The notes beneath the pieces were generated by a model. The model saw nothing but the letters and a program-made list of their open reading frames with translations. It was not told the DNA's origin and did not search any database. This document shows positions 1-6,309 of a stretch of DNA of 64,000 nt, piece by piece. The stretch is taken from NCBI RefSeq assembly GCF_029223485.1, contig NZ_JARHTP010000017.1, positions 204,323 through 268,322 on the forward strand, read 5' to 3'. The position numbers and the translations under genes are program-made. This DNA comes from Streptomyces coacervatus (GTDB lineage: Bacteria; Actinomycetota; Actinomycetes; Streptomycetales; Streptomycetaceae). The number at the start of each line of letters is the position of its first letter. Position 1 is the first letter of the stretch.

Positions 1-1074
1 CGGGCGCTGCGGGACGCCTCGTACTTGAGCGTGTTCCGCTACGAGAACGTCTACGCCCGCCGGGCCGCGGCCGCCCTGCTCGACGTCTGCGGCGCCCGGC
101 ACTACGGACGCGTGCTGTTCTCGACGTCCGGCGGTGCCGCCAACGACCTGGCCATGAAGGTCGCCCGGCACTACCACGCCCTGCGTGGCGAGGAACGGCG
201 CAAGGTCGTCGTCGGCCTGCGCGGCAGCTACCACGGTCTGACCTACGGCAGCTTCGGGCTGACGGGAGAGGATCTGGGCCAGCGGCTGTACGGGGTGGAC
301 CAGCGGCTGGTCCGGCATGTCACTGCCAACGACCCCGAAGACATAGCAGAGTTGATGCGACGTCAGGGTTCCCAGGTGGCGGCCGTCGTCGTCGAACCCG
401 TGCTGGGCAGCGGCGCCGTACCGCTGACGCGGGAGTACGTCGAGGCGCTGCTGCGGCTGCGCGAGGAGCACGGCTTCCTGCTCGTCGCCGACGAGGTGGC
501 GACCGGCTTCGGCCGTACCGGTTCCTTCTTCGCCTCGCGCGAGTGGGCCGGGCAGCCCGACCTGCTGATCGCGTCCAAGGGGCTGACCAACGGCACCTGC
601 GCCGCGGCCGTCGTGGTCGCCGCCCGGTCGGTGGCAGCCGCGTTCGACGCCGGCGGCGCGATCCTGACCCATGGGGAGACGCAGGCCGGCACGCCCGTCA
701 CCTGTGCGTCGATTCTCGCCACCCTCTCCGAGATGCGGCGGCTCGACGCGGTCGCGTCGGGCAGCCGGCTGGCCGCACGTCTCGACGCCGTACTGGCCGA
801 ACTGGTCGCCGGACACCCACTGGTGGCGGAGACGACCGGGCTCGGCTGCTTCCGGTCGCTGCGGTTCCTCGGGGCGGACGGCGCCCCGCTTCGTCAGGCC
901 GAGGTACCGGATCTGGTGGCCGCCATCCGGAGGGCGGGCGCGATCGTGCATCCCGGGGTGAACGGCGTGCAGCTCCTTCCGGCCCTGACCTATACGGAGG
1001 CGGAGCTGGCCGAGCTGGTGGAGTGTGTCGTCACCGGCCTCACCGCACACGCGCGGTCCGGAGCACGGGGGTGA
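1..1074 (+). CDS. Class III PLP aminotransferase of daptide-type RiPP cluster (5' end outside window)
   Basis: The reading frame is open to base 1, so the N-terminus is missing; about 357 of the usual 420-450 residues are present. The fold-type I class III aminotransferase signature is visible: a Ser/Gly-rich phosphate-binding stretch (STSGGAAND), the VADEVATGFGRTG segment with the Asp that contacts the pyridine nitrogen, and the Schiff-base lysine in IASKG (codon 577-579). In daptide pathways such an enzyme aminates the carbonyl left after oxidative decarboxylation of the C-terminal Thr of the precursor. That role is inferred from the next gene (4-nt overlap) and the two precursors at 2377-2745. 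Taken alone it could be any omega-aminotransferase; the context makes the daptide assignment strong. Confidence 0.85.
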   Translation, partial: RALRDASYLSVFRYENVYARRAAAALLDVCGARHYGRVLFSTSGGAANDLAMKVARHYHALRGEERRKVVVGLRGSYHGLTYGSFGLTGEDLGQRLYGVDQRLVRHVTANDPEDIAELMRRQGSQVAAVVVEPVLGSGAVPLTREYVEALLRLREEHGFLLVADEVATGFGRTGSFFASREWAGQPDLLIASKGLTNGTCAAAVVVAARSVAAAFDAGGAILTHGETQAGTPVTCASILATLSEMRRLDAVASGSRLAARLDAVLAELVAGHPLVAETTGLGCFRSLRFLGADGAPLRQAEVPDLVAAIRRAGAIVHPGVNGVQLLPALTYTEAELAELVECVVTGLTAHARSGARG

Positions 1075-2261
1075 GCGGCGGCACGGGCGGAGCCACGTCC
1101 GTACTGCACGGCTGCGCCCCGCTGGGGAGGTGGATCGCCGGCCGCGGGGAGCGCAGGATCACCCTGGTCGTGGACGCGGCTCTCCTGGACTCGGCCGTCG
1201 TCGCGAAGCTGCACGATCTCGTCTCGGCCCCGGGCCGGGAGACCCAGGTGCTCGCTCTGGCCGGTGCCGGCGACGTCGACAGTGTGCCGGCTCTGGCCGA
1301 CCGGCTCGCGGACAGCGAGCTGGTGATCGGCGTCGGGGGCGGCTCGTTGCTGGACCAGGCGAAACTGGCGACCGCGGCCCGTGACGACCGCGGAATCCGC
1401 GCCCGTCTCACCGTGCCGCAGCGCTGCGGACTGGTCGTCCTGCCGGAGTTCACCGGTCGACGGGTGCCGCTGGTGGCGGTCCCCACCACGGTGGGCACCG
1501 GCTCGGAGGTCAGCGGAGTGGCCTGCCTCGCCCGCCCCGGCGGAAAGCAGCTGGTGCTGGGCATGGCCCTGCAGCCCGAGATCGCGGTGCTGGACGCGGA
1601 TGCGACGGCCACCCTGCCGGGCGAGCTGCTGGCCGAGGGCGTGCTGGAGGCGCTGTTCCGGGTGGTCAGCCCATACATCGGCGACCACACGTCCGCACCG
1701 ACCGAGGACGCGCTGGTGGAGACGGTCGCCGCCCGCCTGGTGACGCTCGGACACACATTGGCCGACGCCCGGCCGGCCGCCCCGCGCGGCCTTGTCGCCG
1801 ACGGCGCGCTACGGCTGGAGATCGCCAAGGTCAGCGGTCTGAGCCACAGCGCGTGGTTGCACCACGGCCGCGACCCGTACGCGGTCAAGGGCTGGCTCAT
1901 CGCCAACGAGCTGTCCTGGTCGCTGGGGGTACGCAAGATGACCGCCGTCGCCGCTCTCCTGCCACCCCTGTGGCAGGCGATCGCGGAGGGTGAGAGCCGC
2001 CTCGGCTCGGCCGAGCGGCTGCGGAGGATCTGGGCCCGGCTGAGGACGGCGGGTCCCACACCTTTGCCCGGCGACCCGGCCGAGGGCGTACGGGCCCTGG
2101 TCTCCGCCTGGCGCATCGAACACCGGCTCACCGCCGACGCCGCCCGCCTGGACGACGTCGCGGAGCGGACGGTCCGCGCCTGGGGCGCCGGGCTGCCCAT
2201 GCTCGGCGGGCTGACGGCCATGGATGTCCGCCGGCTGCTGGCGGACGCCGTCCCGGCGTGA
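1071..2261 (+). CDS. Iron-containing alcohol dehydrogenase-like enzyme, probable daptide oxidative decarboxylase/dehydrogenase
   Basis: The GTG start at 1071 overlaps the aminotransferase stop (GTGA), a sign of translational coupling. The 396-residue product has the group III (iron) alcohol dehydrogenase layout: an N-terminal nucleotide-binding half with GVGGGSLLDQAK near residue 85, then PTTVGTGSEVS, and a helical C-terminal half with a His cluster (SHSAWLHHGRDPY) where metal ligands are expected. Canonical members have one Asp and three His ligands; I did not resolve all four. In daptide clusters a dehydrogenase of this family oxidises the C-terminal Thr of the precursor, which then loses CO2, giving the ketone that the aminotransferase uses. 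The frame is open much further upstream, but that part lies antiparallel-free inside the aminotransferase gene and is a shadow. Confidence 0.85.
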   Translation: MSGGTGGATSVLHGCAPLGRWIAGRGERRITLVVDAALLDSAVVAKLHDLVSAPGRETQVLALAGAGDVDSVPALADRLADSELVIGVGGGSLLDQAKLATAARDDRGIRARLTVPQRCGLVVLPEFTGRRVPLVAVPTTVGTGSEVSGVACLARPGGKQLVLGMALQPEIAVLDADATATLPGELLAEGVLEALFRVVSPYIGDHTSAPTEDALVETVAARLVTLGHTLADARPAAPRGLVADGALRLEIAKVSGLSHSAWLHHGRDPYAVKGWLIANELSWSLGVRKMTAVAALLPPLWQAIAEGESRLGSAERLRRIWARLRTAGPTPLPGDPAEGVRALVSAWRIEHRLTADAARLDDVAERTVRAWGAGLPMLGGLTAMDVRRLLADAVPA

Positions 2262-2363
2262 CGGGCCCGTCCGCCCGATGCCGCCGAGGGCGGCCGAAGA
2301 CAGCCGTACGAAGCCTCCGCGCCCTGCCGGGGCGCGGATGAACCACAGATCCGACAGGGATCG

Positions 2364-2370
2364 AAAGGAG
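2364..2370 (+). promoter_or_regulatory. Shine-Dalgarno that fixes the TTG start of precursor 1
   Basis: AAAGGAG lies 6 nt before TTG 2377. An in-frame ATG at 2338 has no comparable site, and the TTG start gives a product beginning Met-Gln like the second precursor. The second precursor has an equivalent AAAAGGAG at 2575-2582, 7 nt before its ATG. Confidence 0.75.
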
Positions 2371-2376
2371 AGAACC

Positions 2377-2556
2377 TTGCAGAACGAGACCATCGCCACG
2401 GCGACGGACCAGCCGACCACGCTCGGCCTGGAGCTCGGCCTTCAGGAGCTGGAGGCGATGGAGGCCCCGGGCTTCTGGGACACCGCCGGTGGTGTCGTGA
2501 CGGGGATGAGCGTCGTGTCGCTCGTCGGCTACAGCGCGGTTTCCCTCGCCACCTGA
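2377..2556 (+). CDS. Daptide-type RiPP precursor peptide 1
   Basis: This 59-residue peptide starts at TTG. Residues 1-15 are polar and Thr-rich. Residues 18-34 carry the leader motif LELGLQELEAMEAPGFW, shared residue for residue with the next gene. The core that follows (about residues 35-59) is Gly/Ser/Val-rich, hydrophobic and ends SLAT with a free C-terminal Thr, the residue that daptide enzymes convert to a diamine-type terminus. The core has Thr36, Thr42, Ser45, Ser48, Ser53, Ser56 and Thr59 but no Cys, so the LanKC in this cluster could dehydrate it but could not make a Cys-derived thioether. The cleavage site is not certain; it may lie near Pro-Gly-Phe-Trp. Confidence 0.88.
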   Translation: MQNETIATATDQPTTLGLELGLQELEAMEAPGFWDTAGGVVTGMSVVSLVGYSAVSLAT

Positions 2557-2589
2557 GCGCCCCCTTCATCAATGAAAAGGAGTTGTGAC

Positions 2590-2745
2590 ATGCAGGAGAG
2601 CAAGTTCGAGCAGGACCTGGAGCTCGGCCTTCAGGAGCTGGAGGCCATGGAGGCCCCGGGCTTCTGGTCCGGTTTCCAGGAGGGCTCGAAGATCAGCATC
2701 GCCTCTCTCGTGCTCTACAGCACCGCGGCGTCCATCGCCACCTGA
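2590..2745 (+). CDS. Daptide-type RiPP precursor peptide 2
   Basis: This 51-residue peptide (ATG, strong Shine-Dalgarno AAAAGGAG) lies 33 nt after precursor 1. Leader residues 10-26 are identical to residues 18-34 of precursor 1 and nearly identical in DNA, so the pair arose by tandem duplication. The N-terminal extension is shorter and the core (about residues 27-51) differs: more Ser (27, 33, 36, 39, 44, 48), a Lys34, and a SIAT terminus. It too ends in Thr and has no Cys. Two-component or simply diversified products are both possible. Hydrophobic Ser/Thr-rich cores with an amine-type terminus are typical of membrane-active peptides. Confidence 0.88.
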   Translation: MQESKFEQDLELGLQELEAMEAPGFWSGFQEGSKISIASLVLYSTAASIAT

Positions 2746-2772
2746 GCCGGCCGACTAACGTCTGAGCTCGGT

Positions 2773-2807
2773 TTCCGCGGCGGTGATGCCCAGTCGCCGC
2801 CGCGGAA
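2773..2807 (+). terminator. Intercistronic hairpin after the precursor genes
   Basis: Perfect 11-bp stem (TTCCGCGGCGG at 2773-2783 with CCGCCGCGGAA at 2797-2807), 13-nt loop, no T-tract. It sits between the precursors and the transport/maturation genes. It is probably a partial terminator or an mRNA-stabilising 3' structure that keeps precursor transcript in excess over enzyme transcript, a common RiPP arrangement. Confidence 0.65.
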
Positions 2808-2845
2808 TCCCCCCACACACCGAACGCGAGAAGCAGGGAATCGAA

Positions 2846-3040
2846 ATGAGCGACAAGCAGGACCTCCAGCAACAGAACGTGAAACTCTCCCTCGTGTCCA
2901 TGGGGCTCGTGCTGGTGCTCGTGTTCGGGAGCGGCTTCTTCGACGGTGTTTCCGGATGGATATTCCTGGTCGCCATGGCCGTGGGCATCATCGGCTGCGT
3001 GGCCCGTATCGCGCGGAACTCGCACGTGGGGAGCCGATGA
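2846..3040 (+). CDS. Small two-helix membrane protein of the RiPP cluster
   Basis: The ATG at 2846 follows an AGGGA ribosome site; an in-frame upstream ATG at 2783 lies in the hairpin loop region and is unlikely. The 64 residues comprise a short polar, Gln-rich N-terminus, a first hydrophobic segment (about 13-33, LSLVSMGLVLVLVFGSG), a short turn, and a second (about 38-56, WIFLVAMAVGIIGCVA), then a basic tail. The stop overlaps the ATG of the ABC ATPase gene (ATGA). I do not recognise the family. Its place between precursors and exporter suggests an accessory to export, self-immunity, or a scaffold for the membrane protease. It is too short and lacks the leader motif to be a third precursor. 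Confidence 0.7.
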   Translation: MSDKQDLQQQNVKLSLVSMGLVLVLVFGSGFFDGVSGWIFLVAMAVGIIGCVARIARNSHVGSR

Positions 3041-3774
3041 ACGGCGACTGCGTGCTCGGACTTCGCGGCCTGACCAAGCGCTTCGGCACCATGACGGCGG
3101 TCGAGGACGTCTCCTTCGAAGTGCGCTCCGGACGCGTCGTCGGCCTGCTCGGCCGCAACGGCGCCGGGAAGACCACCTCGCTGCGCATGCTGCTCGGCCT
3201 GACCCGGGCCACCGCGGGCACGGCCACCGTCTTCGGCCACCCCTACCAGGACCTCCCGCGGGCCGCCCATCGCGTCGGCGTCAGCATGGACGGCATCAAC
3301 CCGTTGCCGGGTACGACGGCCCGTCGCGAACTGCGCGTGTGGGCCCGCGCCCTGGGGCTGCCATCCTCGCGCGCGGACGAGGTGCTGGGGCAGGTCGGGC
3401 TGGACGACCGCGCCGACCGCAGGGTCAAGGGCTATTCGACGGGCATGAAGCAGCGGCTGGCGCTGGCCACCGCGCTGCTGCCGGACCCCGAACTGCTGGT
3501 GCTCGACGAGCCCGCCAACGGTCTCGATCCGGACGGCATCCGCTGGCTGCGCACGACGCTGCGCTCGCTGGCAAGCGAGGGCCGCACCGTACTGGTCTCC
3601 AGCCATCTGCTGGCCGAGATCGAACAGACCGTGGACGACGTGGTCGTCGTCCAGCGGACCCTGCGGTACGCGGGCTCCCTGGACGAACTCACCTCCGGCG
3701 GCACAAGAGCCCTGGAGGATCGTTTCTTTGAGCTGGTCGGCTCTCCGACCGTGAGGGAGAACACCGGTGCGTGA
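3037..3774 (+). CDS. ABC transporter ATP-binding protein (peptide export/immunity)
   Basis: A 245-residue single nucleotide-binding domain of the type found in bacteriocin and lantibiotic immunity exporters. Visible motifs: Walker A GRNGAGKTT (Lys45), the signature region GYSTGMKQR (an STGMKQ variant common in CcmA/NatA-like ATPases), Walker B LLVLDEPANGLD, and the switch His in SSHLL. The start overlaps the previous stop by 4 nt, and the 3' end overlaps the permease gene by 8 nt, so these are co-translated. Likely role: with the permease at 3767, export of or resistance to the mature peptide. Confidence 0.9.
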   Translation: MNGDCVLGLRGLTKRFGTMTAVEDVSFEVRSGRVVGLLGRNGAGKTTSLRMLLGLTRATAGTATVFGHPYQDLPRAAHRVGVSMDGINPLPGTTARRELRVWARALGLPSSRADEVLGQVGLDDRADRRVKGYSTGMKQRLALATALLPDPELLVLDEPANGLDPDGIRWLRTTLRSLASEGRTVLVSSHLLAEIEQTVDDVVVVQRTLRYAGSLDELTSGGTRALEDRFFELVGSPTVRENTGA

Positions 3775-4510
3775 CCTGCTTTCCGCCGAGTGGATGAAGG
3801 CGTGGACCGGACGCACCTGGCTGATCATCGCGGCCTCCGGCGCCTTCATGTGCCTGCTCGCCTCCCTGGGCTACACCAGCGGAATCGACAAGAAGATCAC
3901 CGAACAGCACATGGACCTCTCCACCGTCACCGACGACTCGGTGCGTGCCTGGATGATGACGCTGCTGTTCGCCTCGCTCTTCGGCGCCGTCTTCGTCACC
4001 CGCGAGTACACCGCCGGCACCATCGGCCGCTCGGTCCTGCTCAGCGGTTCCCGCGCCCGCCTGTTCACCGCCAAGGCACTGGTGGGTACGGCCATGGGAG
4101 CCCTGTCGGGCCTCCTCGCGGTCGCCCTGGCGTTCGCGACCACCTGGGGTGCGCTCGCCGCCTCCGGCCACAGCCCGGAGATCACCCGGGAGACCTGGCT
4201 GATCGCCGCGGGCATCCTCGCCTGCAACGTGTTCGCCGGCCCCTGGGGTGTCCTCCTCGGCTGGATCATCCGGCACCAGGTCGGTGCCGTGGTGACCCTG
4301 CTCGCCCTCACGCTCCTGGTCGACCCGGCCCTGCAGCAACTGGCTCCCGACGTCGCCAAGTTCCTGCTGACCATCGCGATGAGCTCGGTGTACCGCGACG
4401 CCAAGCCGGATCTGCTCCCGGAGCCGATCGCGGTCGTCGTGATCGCCGGCTGGCTGGCCGCCGCCTGGTTCGGCGCCCGCAAGCTGTTCCTCGCCCGCGA
4501 CATCACCTGA
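3767..4510 (+). CDS. ABC-2 type permease partner
   Basis: 247 residues from a GTG start that overlaps the ATPase gene. The protein is an ABC-2-like membrane subunit: MRDLLSAEWMKAWTGRTW at the N-terminus (the usual cytoplasmic amphipathic start of such permeases), then about six hydrophobic segments (roughly residues 18-36, 60-80, 105-130, 142-165, 172-190 and 222-240). It pairs with the single-domain ATPase just upstream to form a dimeric exporter. No substrate can be read from the sequence; context points to the RiPP product. Confidence 0.87.
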   Translation: MRDLLSAEWMKAWTGRTWLIIAASGAFMCLLASLGYTSGIDKKITEQHMDLSTVTDDSVRAWMMTLLFASLFGAVFVTREYTAGTIGRSVLLSGSRARLFTAKALVGTAMGALSGLLAVALAFATTWGALAASGHSPEITRETWLIAAGILACNVFAGPWGVLLGWIIRHQVGAVVTLLALTLLVDPALQQLAPDVAKFLLTIAMSSVYRDAKPDLLPEPIAVVVIAGWLAAAWFGARKLFLARDIT

Positions 4511-4521
4511 GGGGACCGGCC

Positions 4522-6186
4522 ATGTCCGCCAGAACCGCCACCCGCGAGCCGGCTCCCGCTGTGCCGTCGCGGCCACGCATCGCCGATGACGTGACCGTCC
4601 ACGCGCCGGACAAGGAGGGCGCGCCCTGGGTCATCCAGCGGGGCCGGCACCGGTACTTCCGGGTCCAGACCGACCTGGCACGGCTCGCGCGCGCCGTGGA
4701 CGGCACCCGCGACCGCACGGGGCTGGCCGAGGTGCTGGGGCCTCCGTGGACCCCCGAGGCCGTGGACGTCGCGGTGCGGAAACTGGCGGACTCCCAACTG
4801 CTCGATGACGGGACCGCGGACGTAGGCAGCAAGAGGCGCAAGAACTTGACCAGTTGGATCCGCTTCGCTCCTCCGCTGACCGTCCAGTTCACCCTTCTGA
4901 AGCCGGAGCGCCTGCTACGGCGGCTGACGCCGCTGATCAACGCCCTGGCGCACCGGGCCGCCGCCGTGGTGGCGGCGACAGCCGTCCTGGGTGGCCTGCT
5001 CGCGCTGGCCGCCCAGGGCGACGAGTTGCGCACCGCCCTCGGCCGGCCGCTGCCGATCGCCGTCTACCTGGCGGTGGCCTGCGCGATGCTCGTCACCACC
5101 TGTGTGCACGAGATGGGCCACGGCGCGGTCCTCACCTACTACGGGGGCCGACCGAGCCGGATGGGTGTGATGCTCTTCTACCTCTCACCGGCGTTCTTCT
5201 GCGACGTGTCCGACGGCTGGCGCCTGTCGGACAAGGCGCATCGCGTCCACGTGGCCCTTGCGGGCATCGCCACCCAGCTGGTGATCGCCGGCACGGGTGG
5301 CATCGCGACCCTGTTCGTGGACGCTGCCACGGTGCGCGACGGCCTCATGGTCTTCACCGTGTCCACCTACGCCACCGGCCTGCTGAACCTGCTGCCGTTC
5401 ATCAAGCTCGACGGATACATCGCGCTGATGAGCCACCTCGACCTGCCGCATCTGCGGGACCGCGCCATGACCGACGCGCGCCGCTTCGTCGCCCGGATCC
5501 TGTTCGGCGGCAGCGGATACCACCGCGAACTGCCTCATGTGCGCTGGTCGGTGGCGTACGGCCTGGCCTGCCTGGTCTTCCCCTGCTACATCGTCGCCGG
5601 CGCCCTGGGCCTGTGGGCCGGCGCCGCGCAGCGCCTCGGCGGCATCGGTGCCGCACTGGTGCTGTGCGGGCTGGGCTACTTCGTGTACCGCCTCGGCCGG
5701 GGCTTCGTCCGGCTCCTCGGCGAGGCGCGGGCGGCGGGTGCCCATACCGCGCGCCTGTCCCTCGCCACGTCGCTGGCGGTCGCCGCCGTGGGCGGGCTGC
5801 TGATGTGGGTGAAGCTCCCGTACAGCGTGTCCGGCGGCTATGTCCGTGACGCCCGGGGCGAGGTCCGCCTGGTCCTGCCGCCGTCGGCCGACCGCTCGGT
5901 GATCGGCAAGGGCACGACCGTGGAACTGTTCCGCTCCGGCCTGGCCGGCAGGGACAGGACGGGCTCGGCCGTGGTGACCGACGGCCGGGGCGGGAACACC
6001 ACCGCGCCGCTGTCCGCCTTCCTGCCCGTACGGGCCGACGGCCTGCCACAGCCCGCCGTCGGATACCCGCTCACGGTGACCGGCACGCCCGCCGACCGGA
6101 TCGGCACGGCCCAGGTGAACGCCGGGACTTTGCCGCTGTGGGACTGGCTCTGCACCACGTACGTCGCGCCCGCCTGGCGCTGGTGA
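4522..6186 (+). CDS. M50-family intramembrane metalloprotease with N-terminal RRE/PqqD-like domain
   Basis: The ATG at 4522, 11 nt after the permease stop, gives 554 residues. Residues about 15-95 look like a PqqD-fold RiPP recognition element: a beta-rich start (VTVHAPDKEGAPWVIQRGRHRYFRV), then a winged helix with DGTRD, GLAEVLG, and a last helix ending KLADSQLLDD. Then come multiple membrane segments with the site-2-protease motifs HEMGH (His196-Glu197-His200) and LDG (Asp297) in NLLPFIKLDGY, which together bind zinc. The C-terminal third (after about residue 440) is an extracytoplasmic beta-rich domain. It probably removes the leader at the membrane during export. Daptide clusters are known to carry an M50-type protease; the fused recognition domain is my reading of the sequence. 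Confidence 0.85.
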   Translation: MSARTATREPAPAVPSRPRIADDVTVHAPDKEGAPWVIQRGRHRYFRVQTDLARLARAVDGTRDRTGLAEVLGPPWTPEAVDVAVRKLADSQLLDDGTADVGSKRRKNLTSWIRFAPPLTVQFTLLKPERLLRRLTPLINALAHRAAAVVAATAVLGGLLALAAQGDELRTALGRPLPIAVYLAVACAMLVTTCVHEMGHGAVLTYYGGRPSRMGVMLFYLSPAFFCDVSDGWRLSDKAHRVHVALAGIATQLVIAGTGGIATLFVDAATVRDGLMVFTVSTYATGLLNLLPFIKLDGYIALMSHLDLPHLRDRAMTDARRFVARILFGGSGYHRELPHVRWSVAYGLACLVFPCYIVAGALGLWAGAAQRLGGIGAALVLCGLGYFVYRLGRGFVRLLGEARAAGAHTARLSLATSLAVAAVGGLLMWVKLPYSVSGGYVRDARGEVRLVLPPSADRSVIGKGTTVELFRSGLAGRDRTGSAVVTDGRGGNTTAPLSAFLPVRADGLPQPAVGYPLTVTGTPADRIGTAQVNAGTLPLWDWLCTTYVAPAWRW

Positions 6187-6309
6187 CCGGCCACCGACCC
6201 GCCCGCCGCGGGTGACCCGGGCCCGGACCCACCCGCCGTTCGCTCGGCAACCGACTCCCGCCGACAGCCGCACGCCTCATGCCATCGCTCCATCAGGGAC
6301 AACCCATCC

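Noticed and set aside
543..1070. Long in-frame extension upstream of the Fe-alcohol-dehydrogenase gene
   Set aside because: It overlaps the aminotransferase in another frame, is Arg/Gly-rich, and the GTG at 1071 overlapping the stop is the natural start.
3790..4521. Extension of the M50 frame back to 3790
   Set aside because: It lies inside the permease gene in another frame and is Arg/His-rich; the ATG at 4522 starts the recognisable domain.
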